Of a stretch of DNA of 64,000 bases, positions 17,691-25,663 are shown piece after piece (within the stretch, counting starts at the first letter, position 1; each line of letters starts with the position of its first letter). The stretch lies in assembly GCF_000801315.1 (NCBI RefSeq), contig NZ_CP010054.1, forward strand, positions 1,922,001-1,986,000. The letters run 5' to 3'. This DNA comes from Hymenobacter sp. DG25B (GTDB taxonomy: Bacteria > Bacteroidota > Bacteroidia > Cytophagales > Hymenobacteraceae). The translations under genes and the position numbers were made by a program. The notes below the pieces were generated by a model, which had not been told where the DNA came from, made no database searches, and was given only the letters and a program-made list of their open reading frames with translations.

Positions 17691-18025
17691 TCGTCTTCAT
17701 AATCCAGGCCCAGTACTTTGTTCAAAGCGCCCTGTAGCTCGCTGGCGGCGTGCAACTGGCCGGCGCGGCGGCTTACCTGCAGGCCCAGGCGGTAAACCTT
17801 TTCAGCTTCTTCCGGCTTTTCCAGCTGCTCCAGCAGCTTACCGGCGTGATAATACGTACCCACATAATCCGGGTGCTCATCCAGTAGTTTCTGGTAGAAG
17901 CCCAGCGCTTTCTGTGGATCAGTGGGACGATACTCCGTGGCCAGCGCGTATATCGTGAAGGGGTCGTTGGGGTCGTCCTGATAAAAGGCGAGGAGTTGCT
18001 GCAGGCGGCTTGACGCGGTTTCCAT
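17687..18025 (-). CDS. Small TPR-repeat protein
   Basis: 112 residues composed largely of tetratricopeptide repeats (DPFTIYALATEYRPTDPQKALGFYQKLLDEHPDYVGTYYHAGKLLEQL) with an acidic C-terminus (YEDD). It is cytoplasmic with no signal sequence. The ATG at 18025 gives the compact TPR protein; the open frame upstream is antisense to etfB. It is probably a scaffolding protein with unknown partners. It is transcribed divergently from etfB, with the palindrome at 18050-18065 between them. Confidence 0.75.
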   Translation of the reverse strand: METASSRLQQLLAFYQDDPNDPFTIYALATEYRPTDPQKALGFYQKLLDEHPDYVGTYYHAGKLLEQLEKPEEAEKVYRLGLQVSRRAGQLHAASELQGALNKVLGLDYEDD

Positions 18026-18049
18026 AGGGAGTGAGTTTTCAGTATCTTC

Positions 18050-18065
18050 GCCCCAAATTTGGGGC
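18050..18065. promoter_or_regulatory. 16-bp perfect palindrome upstream of etfB
   Basis: GCCCCAAATTTGGGGC is a perfect palindrome directly after a TATCTTCG element (18043-18050) that resembles the -7 box. It lies 36 nt before the etfB ATG. It could be an operator for a dimeric repressor or a 5'-end hairpin. Confidence 0.5.
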
Positions 18066-18101
18066 TTTCCCGTAGTTATCCCTCCATATAAGCAGCCGTA
18101 G

Positions 18102-18842
18102 ATGAAGTTTCTCGTTTGCATCAGCAACGTTCCCGACACGACCACCAAAATCACCTTCACCCCCGATAACAAGGAATTCAATAAAGCAGGGGTGCAATTC
18201 GTGATTAACCCTTGGGATGAATATGCCCTCACCCGTGCCATTGAGCTCAAAGAAGCCCAGGGCAGCGGCACCGTAACGGTGCTGAACGTAGGGGAGGCCG
18301 ATACCGAACCCAATATCCGCAAGGCGCTGGCCATTGGCGCCGACGACGCCATCCGCGTGAATGCTCATCCCAAGGATGCTTATTTCGTGGCCCAGCAGAT
18401 TGCCAGCGTAGCCAAAGAAGGCGGCTACGATGTTATCCTGATGGGGAAAGAGAGCATCGACTACAACGGTTTCCAGGTGCACGGCATGGTAGGCGAGATG
18501 CTGGGCATTCCCACCGTGGCCCCGGCCATGAAGCTGGATATGAACGGCAACACCGCCACGCTGGAACGCGAAATTGAAGGCGGCAAAGAAATTGTGGAGG
18601 TAAATACGCCTTTCGTAGCCTCGTGCCAGCAGCCTATGTGTGAGCCCCGCATTCCCAACATGCGCGGCATTATGACGGCCCGCACCAAGCCCCTGAAGGT
18701 CATTGAGCCCGTAGGTGAAGGTGCCCGCACCGAGGTAGCCGAGTATGCATTGCCTCCCAAAAAGCAGGGCGTGAAGCTTATCCCCGCAGAAAATGCCGGC
18801 GAGCTGATTAAGCTCCTCCGCAACGAAGCCAAAGTCATCTAA
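18102..18842 (+). CDS. etfB: Electron transfer flavoprotein subunit beta
   Basis: 246 residues of the ETF beta/FixA family: MKFLVCISNVPDTTTKITF start, the nucleotide-binding core (GADDAIRVNAHPKDAYFVAQQIA, ILMGKESIDYNGFQVHGMVGEMLG) and the recognition-loop segment VNTPFVASCQQPMCEPRIPNMRGIMTARTKPL. With EtfA it forms a heterodimer carrying FAD (and AMP) that takes electrons from acyl-CoA dehydrogenases. The 123-nt gap to etfA contains only AT-rich sequence with a weak AAACTTC/GAAGTTT inverted repeat, so the two are probably one operon. Confidence 0.95.
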   Translation: MKFLVCISNVPDTTTKITFTPDNKEFNKAGVQFVINPWDEYALTRAIELKEAQGSGTVTVLNVGEADTEPNIRKALAIGADDAIRVNAHPKDAYFVAQQIASVAKEGGYDVILMGKESIDYNGFQVHGMVGEMLGIPTVAPAMKLDMNGNTATLEREIEGGKEIVEVNTPFVASCQQPMCEPRIPNMRGIMTARTKPLKVIEPVGEGARTEVAEYALPPKKQGVKLIPAENAGELIKLLRNEAKVI

Positions 18843-18965
18843 ACTTCGAATTATAAATTTTGAAGTTTAGGTTCTTGCTGTTGTTAAACTTGCTGTAAGT
18901 CAGTTGGTTTAACCAGTAAAACTGAACAATGGCTTCAGAAGGATGAATTCATAATTCCAGGAAAT

Positions 18966-19943
18966 ATGTCCGTACTCGTAGTAGTAGAATGTGATAACGG
19001 CGAAGTAAAAAAATCTTCGCTGGAAGTGGCTTCTTACGGGAGCCAGGTAGCCCAGATGCTCGGTACTTCCGCCACGGCCATTGCCGTAGGTGAGGCTACC
19101 GAAGCCAATCTGGCCAAGCTGGGAGAGCAAGGCATCAGCAAAGTGCTGTATGACGCCGAGCCCCGCCTGAAGGATTTCGTGAATGGTGCTTACACCAAGC
19201 TCATTGCCGCCGCCGCGCAGCAGGAAGACGCCAAAGTAATTATCCTGGCCAACTCCAACATTGGCGCGGCCGTTGGCTCGCGCCTGTCGGTGCGGTTGCA
19301 GGCCAGCCTGGCTACCAACGTGGTAGAGTTGCCCCAGATCAATGGTGGTCAGTTCCTGGTAAAGCGCGGCGCCTTCTCGGGCAAAGCCTTCGCCGATGTG
19401 GTGCTGCAGGGCGAGCGTAAGATTATTGCCGTAAAGAAAAACTCCATTGAGCCGCTGCACGAAGCCGGCAAAACCGCTCCGGTTGTATCGTTCTCGGCTC
19501 AGCTTTCCGATGCTGACTTTGCCGATGCGCCCAAGCAGGTAATCATGCAGGACCAGGCCGGCGGCATTCTGCTGCCCGAAGCGGACCGCGTGGTATCCGG
19601 TGGCCGCGGCATGAAGGGCCCCGAAAACTGGCACCTCATTGAGGACCTGGCCAAGGCTCTGGGTGCGGCTACGGCCTGCTCCAAGCCGGTTTCCGACGTA
19701 GACTGGCGCCCTCACCACGAGCACGTGGGCCAGACGGGCATCACCGTTTCGCCCAACCTGTACATTGCCTGCGGTATTTCGGGCGCTATTCAGCACCTGG
19801 CCGGGGTAAACTCCAGCAAGGTAATTGTGGTTATCAACAAAGACCCCGAGGCCCCGTTCTTCAAAGCCGCTGATTACGGCATTGTAGGCGACGTATTCGA
19901 TGTTCTGCCCAAACTGACCCAGGCTGTTAAAGAGCTGGGCTAG
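18966..19943 (+). CDS. etfA: Electron transfer flavoprotein subunit alpha
   Basis: 325 residues: an N-terminal ETF domain (MSVLVVVECDNGEVKKSSLEVASYG) and a C-terminal FAD-binding domain. The FAD domain is recognised by VSGGRGMKGPENWHLIEDLAKALGAA, SKPVSDVDWRPHHEHVGQTG, YIACGISGAIQHLAGV and INKDPEAPFFKAADYGIVGD. It pairs with EtfB to pass electrons from beta-oxidation to the quinone pool. A strong hairpin terminator follows. Confidence 0.96.
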   Translation: MSVLVVVECDNGEVKKSSLEVASYGSQVAQMLGTSATAIAVGEATEANLAKLGEQGISKVLYDAEPRLKDFVNGAYTKLIAAAAQQEDAKVIILANSNIGAAVGSRLSVRLQASLATNVVELPQINGGQFLVKRGAFSGKAFADVVLQGERKIIAVKKNSIEPLHEAGKTAPVVSFSAQLSDADFADAPKQVIMQDQAGGILLPEADRVVSGGRGMKGPENWHLIEDLAKALGAATACSKPVSDVDWRPHHEHVGQTGITVSPNLYIACGISGAIQHLAGVNSSKVIVVINKDPEAPFFKAADYGIVGDVFDVLPKLTQAVKELG

Positions 19944-19954
19944 GTTTTAGGAGT

Positions 19955-20018
19955 TTAGGGTCTTGGGAAAAACCTGTTTCTAAGTAAACGGGTTTTTTCC
20001 AAGACCCTAAGTCTTTTT
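19955..20018 (+). terminator. Rho-independent terminator of etfBA
   Basis: A long stem of about 25 bp (TTAGGGTCTTGGGAAAA and its complement, outer limits 19955 and 20010) is followed by GTCTTTTT. Confidence 0.85.
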
Positions 20019-20126
20019 CAGGTTTTGTTAGTACAGGGGCGGAGCCTTTCTTTTCTTTGCACGTATCATCTACTCAGACCTGCCCCCACATCCTTAAGAC
20101 CCTACGTCCTCAAGACCCCAACAACC

Positions 20127-20744
20127 TTGAAAAAAATACAGCTCGAAATTCTGGGCCTTTCCTCCAGCCAGTCGCAATCCGGCTCGTTTGCCCTTATTCT
20201 GGGGGAGAAGACCGGCAACCGGCGGCTGCCGATTATCATCGGCATGTTTGAAGCCCAGAGTATTGCTATCCAGATAGAGAAAATCAGCCCCAACCGCCCG
20301 CTCACCCACGATTTGTTTAAGTCGTTTGCCGAGCACGTGCACGTGGTTATTCTGGAAGTAGTGATATCTGACCTGAAGGAAGGCGTATTCTACTCCAAGA
20401 TTGTGTGCTCTGATGGGGCCAGTACCTTTGAGCTGGACGCCCGCCCTTCCGATGCCATTGCCATTGGTCTGCGTTTCGGCGTGCCGATTTACACCGTAGA
20501 AAGCGTGCTGAGCGAAGCCGGGATTATCCTTTCTGACCTCGACGAAACCGGCGAGGATACGGATGAGGACGACGAGGATGAGGACGATGACACCGGCACC
20601 CGGCCTACTCCCACGGAGCCGCGTGAGCCCACCGGGCAGGTTTCTCTGGACGAGCTGACCAAAATGCTGGCCCAGGCCCTCGAGAAAGAAGACTACGAAA
20701 AAGCCGCTAAAATTCGCGACGAACTCAATAAGCGGAAAGACTAA
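20127..20744 (+). CDS. Bifunctional-nuclease-domain (DUF151) protein with UVR motif
   Basis: 205 residues. The N-terminal 135 residues are a BFN/DUF151 domain (KKIQLEILGLSSSQSQSGSFALILGEKTGNRRLPIIIG, DARPSDAIAIGLRFGVPIY). A very acidic linker (EDTDEDDEDEDDD) follows, then a C-terminal UVR-type helical motif (LTKMLAQALEKEDYEKAAKIRDELNKR). BFN proteins have reported nuclease activity; the UVR motif mediates protein contacts in UvrB/UvrC and Clp adaptors. The start is taken as TTG 20127, because the family begins at this lysine-rich sequence and no in-frame ATG precedes it closely. Confidence 0.85.
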   Translation: MKKIQLEILGLSSSQSQSGSFALILGEKTGNRRLPIIIGMFEAQSIAIQIEKISPNRPLTHDLFKSFAEHVHVVILEVVISDLKEGVFYSKIVCSDGASTFELDARPSDAIAIGLRFGVPIYTVESVLSEAGIILSDLDETGEDTDEDDEDEDDDTGTRPTPTEPREPTGQVSLDELTKMLAQALEKEDYEKAAKIRDELNKRKD

Positions 20745-20764
20745 TAGGCTTCCTGCATTTCCCG

Positions 20765-20800
20765 GCAATGGCTTCCTCCACAGGAAGCCATTGCTGTTTT
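20765..20800 (+). terminator. Rho-independent terminator
   Basis: 13-bp arms GCAATGGCTTCCT and complement (20765-20777, 20782-20794), CCAC loop, then TGTTTT. It closes the BFN/UVR gene. Confidence 0.8.
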
Positions 20801-20860
20801 AGGTTGATTCCCATCTTGAGGCAACCTTGTAACTTACCGCCCGCAACTGTTCTTTCGCTT

Positions 20861-21400
20861 ATGTCTGAAACCGACCTTCGCTATCCTATTGGCCAGGCAG
20901 AACTACCTGCCGGCCCGCTTTCCTTCGGCGCCCGTATGGCCCTGATGGCCCAGATGGCTATGCTGCCCGACCAGGTACGGGCCGCCGCCGCTGGACTGAC
21001 GCCGGAACAGCTGAATACCCCGTACCGCCCGGGAGGCTGGACAGTGCGCCAGGTACTACACCACCTGCCCGATTCCCACATGAATGCTTATATGCGTTTC
21101 CGGCTGGCTCTCACCGAAGATGTACCCACCATTAAGCCTTATGATGAAGGCGCCTGGGCGGAGCTGCCGGATGTAGCGGCCACCTCGGTAGGCGTATCCC
21201 TGTCTTTGCTGAATGCCCTGCACTCGCGCTGGACTACGCTTCTGCGCCAGCTAACCGAGGAGCAGTGGGCCCGCCGCTTCTACCATCCCGGCTCCCAAAA
21301 GGAATTCACCCTGGATCAGGCCCTGGCTATGTATGCCTGGCACGGACGGCACCACCTGGCCCATATTTCCAGCCTGCGCGACAGGGAAGGGTGGTGGTAA
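20861..21400 (+). CDS. DinB-superfamily bacillithiol transferase-like protein (YfiT type)
   Basis: 179 residues matching the YfiT/BstA branch of DinB proteins: LRYPIGQAELPAGPL start, PGGWTVRQVLHHLPDSHMNAYMRFRLALTED, and the C-terminal WHGRHHLAHI, which supply the three metal-binding histidines. The family holds a divalent metal and transfers bacillithiol to electrophiles, or acts as a metal-dependent hydrolase. Bacillithiol is known in Bacteroidota, which fits. The ATG at 20861 was chosen; the longer frame runs through the preceding terminator. Confidence 0.85.
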   Translation: MSETDLRYPIGQAELPAGPLSFGARMALMAQMAMLPDQVRAAAAGLTPEQLNTPYRPGGWTVRQVLHHLPDSHMNAYMRFRLALTEDVPTIKPYDEGAWAELPDVAATSVGVSLSLLNALHSRWTTLLRQLTEEQWARRFYHPGSQKEFTLDQALAMYAWHGRHHLAHISSLRDREGWW

Positions 21401-21411
21401 AAGCCAGCACC

Positions 21412-21840
21412 GTGAAAATAATAATTAATGTGCTTTGCCTGTTGGGGCTGGCCTTAGTATGCGCCTGTGGAGGTTTCGCGGGGCCTTATGGCTATGCCGA
21501 AAAAGTGAGCTCCACTTGCCCACGTGATACTCTTATTAATCGACTCATCCGCCTGAAAGCCGCCGGTCGGTATAATCATCCCTACTCCTTCCCGGATGGT
21601 CCCGCGACATATCCCTCTTATTACCGTTTTTACTTCTTTTCCCGGCAGTATAACTGCATTTTATTCACGGTTGTCAGGTCCGGCTTTAATAACGATTCAG
21701 CCATCCTACTAATCGGCGTTAAAGAACCAAGCCCTAACAGTGAGTGGACTGAGTTTAATCATGGCCTCGATAGTAAGCGGCAAAAAGCCCTAATCGAATG
21801 GTTTAATAAGGAGATAAAACCGGTTATTAATTGCCCGTGA
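21412..21840 (+). CDS. Putative lipoprotein, unknown function
   Basis: About 142 residues if started at GTG 21412, giving a hydrophobic N-terminus MKIIINVLCLLGLALVCAC-G with a cysteine where lipid attachment could occur. The mature part has several Tyr/Phe residues and two cysteines near the ends. No family is recognised. Base composition is more AT-rich than its neighbours, which may indicate a lineage-specific or acquired gene. It lies 11 nt after the DinB gene. Confidence 0.55.
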   Translation: MKIIINVLCLLGLALVCACGGFAGPYGYAEKVSSTCPRDTLINRLIRLKAAGRYNHPYSFPDGPATYPSYYRFYFFSRQYNCILFTVVRSGFNNDSAILLIGVKEPSPNSEWTEFNHGLDSKRQKALIEWFNKEIKPVINCP

Positions 21841-21938
21841 ATCAACTTCGGAATTGACTCAAATACCTTCTGTGAAAGCCTGCGCGATATAGAAGTGTAG
21901 TAAGGAACATATCAGTTTAAGCTCACCAAAAATAGTCT

Positions 21939-22241
21939 ATGCGAGTATTCCTTTTGTTTATTGGTGTATGTGTAGGGGCAATAGTGTTGTGGCTGGCCTT
22001 TTACGCTTGGGGTCCTCCCGCCTGGATTGGATGGCGTAACAAACAGAATTCATACCAGGTAAAGCCCGGCATGACTTATAGGCAAGTCCTTGCTATTATG
22101 GGGCCTGCCGACCATAAAAGTACTTGCGGTGACACCACGTATACCTGTTATACCTATCGGACTCACCCTTTCGCTTCGGATGATATCTGCCTCACCATTG
22201 GCCCTGACAGCGTTGTCACAGGCATCAGCCATGGGGACTAA
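21939..22241 (+). CDS. Small membrane-anchored protein with BamE/SmpA-like motif
   Basis: 100 residues: an N-terminal membrane segment (MRVFLLFIGVCVGAIVLWLAFYAW) followed by a short outer domain with VKPGMTYRQVLAIMGPAD. This resembles the V-x-x-GMT-x-x-x-V-x-x-x-x-G-x-P signature of the BamE/SmpA fold. Three cysteines (TCGDTTYTC, DIC) could form disulfides. The relation to BamE is a local motif match only, and a role in envelope assembly is speculative. Confidence 0.55.
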   Translation: MRVFLLFIGVCVGAIVLWLAFYAWGPPAWIGWRNKQNSYQVKPGMTYRQVLAIMGPADHKSTCGDTTYTCYTYRTHPFASDDICLTIGPDSVVTGISHGD

Positions 22242-22271
22242 AAAGTAACTATTCGTATAAAGTAGCCGCAT

Positions 22272-22312
22272 AAAAAAGCCCCTGACGCCAGCTGGTGTGT
22301 CAAGGGCTTTTT
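22272..22312. terminator. Bidirectional Rho-independent terminator
   Basis: AAAAAAGCCC(C)TGAC pairs with GTCAAGGGCTTTTT around GCCAGCTGGT. It lies between the plus-strand small protein and the minus-strand mlaF, with A/T tracts on both sides. Confidence 0.75.
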
Positions 22313-22353
22313 ATCTGGATGAAGCAGGCTGAAAACCGGCCTATTTAGCTAAG

Positions 22354-23163
22354 CTATACTTCCGAAAGGGGTTCGTTAGCCAAAGCTTCCATACCACCGT
22401 CGCTGGTCTCTTCTACTTTCTTGGCGGCACGCACCAGGCTGCTGCTGAAAATGAATTCGCGGAGCTCGGGTACCTGAGCATTCAGGATTTCGTCCTTATT
22501 ACCATCCCAGAGCTTTAAGCCTTTGTGTAAGAAGATAATATGGTCACCGATTTCAACCACGGAGTTCATGTCGTGGGTGATGACGACGGTGGTGATTTGA
22601 TACTCGTGCGTGATTTCATGAATCAGCTCATCAATCTTGATGCTGGTGGCGGGGTCGAGGCCGGAGTTGGGTTCGTCGCAGAATAGGTAAGTACAGTTGG
22701 GAGCAATGGCGCGGGCAATGCCCACGCGCTTTTTCATGCCCCCGGAAATTTCAGAGGGCATTTTGTTGCCGGCGTTTTCCAGACCCACGCGCTTCAGGCA
22801 AAACTCCACCCTGTCCCGGCGCTCTTCTTTAGACATTTCCGGGGTGAGCATCTTCAGCGGAAACTCCGTGTTTTCATACACGGTCATGGAGTCGAAGAGG
22901 GCGCCGCCCTGGAACAACATGCCAATCTTGCGGCGGATTTCCTGCCGGATCTGCACCTTGTTGTTGGTGAAGATGGTGCCATCGAAGGTAATGCTACCAA
23001 TATCGGGCTGCATGAGCCCTACAATGCATTGCAGCAGCACGCTTTTGCCGGTGCCGGAGCCACCCAGTACCAGATTGCATTTGCCCGTTTCGAACGTGCA
23101 GGTAATACCCTTCAGCACTTGGTTGCCATCGAAGGATTTCTGGACGTTATGAACTTCAATCAT
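22354..23163 (-). CDS. mlaF: MlaF-type ABC transporter ATP-binding protein
   Basis: 269 residues of the lipid-transport (Mla/MCE) ABC ATPase family: Walker A GGSGTGKS, signature EISGGMKKRVGIARAIA, Walker B YLFCDEPNSGLDP (the DEPNSGLDP form is typical of MlaF) and the H-loop VVITHDM. It works with the MlaE permease at the inner membrane to move phospholipids between membranes. It is downstream of mlaE on the same strand, with a 102-nt gap filled by an inverted repeat. No MlaD/MCE substrate-binding protein gene is adjacent. Confidence 0.92.
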   Translation of the reverse strand: MIEVHNVQKSFDGNQVLKGITCTFETGKCNLVLGGSGTGKSVLLQCIVGLMQPDIGSITFDGTIFTNNKVQIRQEIRRKIGMLFQGGALFDSMTVYENTEFPLKMLTPEMSKEERRDRVEFCLKRVGLENAGNKMPSEISGGMKKRVGIARAIAPNCTYLFCDEPNSGLDPATSIKIDELIHEITHEYQITTVVITHDMNSVVEIGDHIIFLHKGLKLWDGNKDEILNAQVPELREFIFSSSLVRAAKKVEETSDGGMEALANEPLSEV

Positions 23164-23184
23164 TTTGTTACGCTAATGGCTGGT

Positions 23185-23255
23185 GGCTAATAGCTGATGG
23201 CTATTGGGCTTTCAAGAGGAGGGACTACACAAGCTAACAGCCATCAGCTATCAGC
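23185..23255. repeat. REP-like inverted repeat between mlaE and mlaF
   Basis: TAGCTGATGGCT (23191-23202) pairs perfectly with AGCCATCAGCTA (23239-23250), and flanking GGCTAA/CAGCC sequences extend the stem. The composition (repeated GGCTAAT/AGCTGAT units) is unlike coding sequence. Confidence 0.65.
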
Positions 23256-23265
23256 CAACGGCCTG

Positions 23266-23997
23266 TTATAGGAGCAAGGCCGCCAGAACGTAGTCGGCAA
23301 TGAGAATGGCAATGATGGAGTTGGTGACGGCGCCGGTACTGGCGGCACCTACTTCCAGTGCGCCACCCTTGGTGAAGTAGCCTTTGTAGGCGGAAATGGC
23401 GGATACCAGGAAGGCAAAAACCACGGACTTGATCAGGGCGAAGGTGATGTTGTAAGGAATAAAATCGGTGCGGATACCACCAATATACTCCTGCGCCGAC
23501 ATAGCGCCCGACAGCGTGCCGGCCAGATAACCACCAAAGATGGAAAGCCCCATGGCCATAATCACCAGCAGCGGAAACATCAAAATGGCGGCTACTACCT
23601 TCGGCAAAACCAGATAAGAAGCAGAGTTGATGCCCATTACTTCCAGCGCATCTACCTGCTCTGTAATGCGCATGGTGCCCAGGCCGCCCGCAATGCTGGA
23701 GCCTACTTTGCCCGCCAGCACAATGCTGGTTATGGTGGGGGCCAGCTCCAGAATGGTCATTTCGCGCACCATAAACCCGATGGTGGATTTCGGAATGAGC
23801 GGGTTGGTCAGGTTGTAGGCAATCTGCACGCAGGTTACGGCCCCAATAAAGGCCGAGACAATAGCTACGATAAAGATGGAGTCAACCCCAATCAGAATGG
23901 CCTCATCCAGCGTACGGGACCAAAGTACTCTCAGCCGCTCTTTGCGCGTGAGCATACTTTGCATGAAGAGAATAAAGGAGCCGAAGGTTTTGACCAT
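23266..23997 (-). CDS. mlaE: MlaE-type lipid ABC transporter permease
   Basis: 243 residues with five to six membrane helices and the MlaE signature around LELAPTITSIVLAGKVGSSIAGGLGTMRITEQVDALEVMGINSASYLVLPKVVA. Further features are FGGYLAGTLSGAMSAQEYIGGIRTDF and a C-terminal GA-rich helix. It forms the membrane part of a phospholipid transport complex with MlaF. It is divergent from the frameshifted SDR gene at 24112. Confidence 0.92.
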   Translation of the reverse strand: MVKTFGSFILFMQSMLTRKERLRVLWSRTLDEAILIGVDSIFIVAIVSAFIGAVTCVQIAYNLTNPLIPKSTIGFMVREMTILELAPTITSIVLAGKVGSSIAGGLGTMRITEQVDALEVMGINSASYLVLPKVVAAILMFPLLVIMAMGLSIFGGYLAGTLSGAMSAQEYIGGIRTDFIPYNITFALIKSVVFAFLVSAISAYKGYFTKGGALEVGAASTGAVTNSIIAILIADYVLAALLL

Positions 23998-24111
23998 ACA
24001 ATGTGAAACTATAGCAGAAAAGCGGAAACTTGCGCCGAAGCTGGTAGCAGCTGAGCAGCGGCCCGTAGCGGTTCGCTCCCCTTACGTAAAACCGATTCAA
24101 CAAGTAAAGGA

Positions 24112-24824
24112 ATGCAAAAATTAATCGTAGTAACGGGTGGCACCAAAGGAATTGGGCGGGCCGTTGTGGAACGCTTTGCGCAAGAAGGCCATGCCGTGGT
24201 TACCTGTGCCCGCTCGGCCGCCGATTTGCTCGTGCTTAGTGATACCATGGCGCAGAAGTATCCGGACGTGAGCGTGTACACGCTGGCCGCCGATCTGAGC
24301 CACCCCGCGACACCGCCCGCTTTCTGGATTTTGTGCGCAGCCTGAAAGGAGAGGTGGAAGTGCTGGTAAACAACACCGGCGGCTTTGAGCCCGGCCGCCT
24401 GCAGGACGAGCCCACCGACGGCTCCCAGCTGCGCCGCATGATTGACGTGAACCTGTACAGCGCCTACGATATTACGCAGGGCCTGCTGCCGGATATGATT
24501 GCGCGCCGCACGGGCCATATCTTCAATATGTGCTCCACGGCCAGCATCACCGCCTATACCAACGGCGGCTCCTACTGCATTGCCAAGTTTGCCCTGTATG
24601 GCATGACCAAAGTGCTGCGCGCCGAGCTGAGGGAGCACAACATCCGGGTAACGGCTGTGCTGCCCGGCGCCACGCTCACCAACAGCTGGGAAGGCACCGA
24701 CCTGCCCCCCGAGCGCTTTATGTGCCCCGAGGACGTAGCCGACGCTATTTTCAGCGCCTACTCTTTGTCGCCCCGCGCCGTGGTGGAAGAAATCCTGATC
24801 CGGCCGCAGTTGGGGGATATTTAA
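24112..24824 (+). pseudogene. Short-chain dehydrogenase interrupted by a single-base frameshift
   Basis: Two overlapping frames together make one SDR. The first (24112-24345) has MQKLIVVTGGTKGIGRAVVERFAQEG and runs to AADLSHP; the second, from about 24309, continues DTARFLDFVRSLKGEVEVLVNNTGG and contains the active site (Ser in MCSTAS, Tyr-x-x-x-Lys in GSYCIAKFALYG). The frames differ by +2, so one base is missing near 24301-24309 (CACCCCGCGACACC). Apart from this the gene is intact to IRPQLGDI, so it is either a recent mutation or an assembly error. The residue pattern fits a 3-ketoacyl-ACP-reductase-like SDR. Confidence 0.8.
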
Positions 24825-24871
24825 GCCCGAAGCTTAGACCGGTTTACTTCTGGGTTTAAGCAATGCAGGCA

Positions 24872-25654
24872 CTAATCTGCCTTCACCACTTTGCCTTTGC
24901 CGGTAACGGATACGGCTACTCCCGGCGGGTTGCCCGCGTAAAAAAGCGTGCCCGCACCGGCATGGGAACCGAATAATCCCCCCGTTACCAGCAGATGCGC
25001 ATTGCCCGCGGTGGCCCGGTTTATTAGTACAAAGCTGTGGCGCGTGGTGAGGTCCTGGGCATAAACGGAACCCAGACCACCCAGCGTCAGGTGCAGGGAA
25101 TCGGTGCGGCCTGCTACGCGAATATCGCCTAACTCATACAAATCCAGCCAGAGGTAGCGACTGTCCACTTGCAGGTCGAAGTCGCCGGCGCCTACTAGGT
25201 GACAGAAAAGCTTTTCCGCGCGGAAAGTGCCCTGGGTGCGCACGGTATTCTGGCCTTTTTGAAAAAGGTTGAGCAGAGTAGGAGTGTGCACGGTTACCTC
25301 GCGCGGCACATCGTAGCGGCGCACCCAATTGCAGCGGCTGGTATTCCGAATGGTGAGGGCACCGTCCTGCTCGGTCAGCTCCAGGTCTTCCTGCAGGTTC
25401 TGGCCGGTGCGCACCTCCGCAAAAGTGGCCGTATCCTGCACCAGCGTCACATCCACGTTATCGAAAACCGTGAGCGTGTGGAGGGGCGCCAGCTCCCGGC
25501 GGATGGTGGTTAGCTTGCCCGTGCTTTTAAAGCAGTCCAACTCATGGTCTGGCTGGCAGCCGGCAAGCAACACCCAGGCAAAGGTCAGCGTTAGCCAACT
25601 ACTGAAAAGCGCCGCAGAGGCTCTATCTTGCGGCCGAAACGCAACCCGAAACAT
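24872..25654 (-). CDS. Head-GIN-domain putative lipoprotein (DUF2807)
   Basis: About 260 residues: a signal sequence ending LTFAWVLLAGC (lipobox, cysteine available for acylation) and a head-GIN beta-helix-like domain. Indicators are FDNVDVTLVQDTATFAEVRTGQNLQEDLELTEQDGALTIRN and the glycine-rich turns HLVGAGDFDLQVDS, YELGDIRVAG and LGGLGSVYAQDL. The family is a surface/periplasmic putative adhesin common in Bacteroidota. Either GTG 25660 or ATG 25654 can be the start; I give the ATG. Its 5' end sits only 9 nt from the divergent SDR start, so the promoters must lie inside the opposite genes. Confidence 0.82.
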   Translation of the reverse strand: MFRVAFRPQDRASAALFSSWLTLTFAWVLLAGCQPDHELDCFKSTGKLTTIRRELAPLHTLTVFDNVDVTLVQDTATFAEVRTGQNLQEDLELTEQDGALTIRNTSRCNWVRRYDVPREVTVHTPTLLNLFQKGQNTVRTQGTFRAEKLFCHLVGAGDFDLQVDSRYLWLDLYELGDIRVAGRTDSLHLTLGGLGSVYAQDLTTRHSFVLINRATAGNAHLLVTGGLFGSHAGAGTLFYAGNPPGVAVSVTGKGKVVKAD

Positions 25655-25663
25655 CTTCACGCA

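Noticed and set aside
17687..18352. Long version (221 codons) of the TPR protein
   Set aside because: The first 109 codons are antisense to etfB and cross the palindromic promoter region; the TPR protein starts at 18025.
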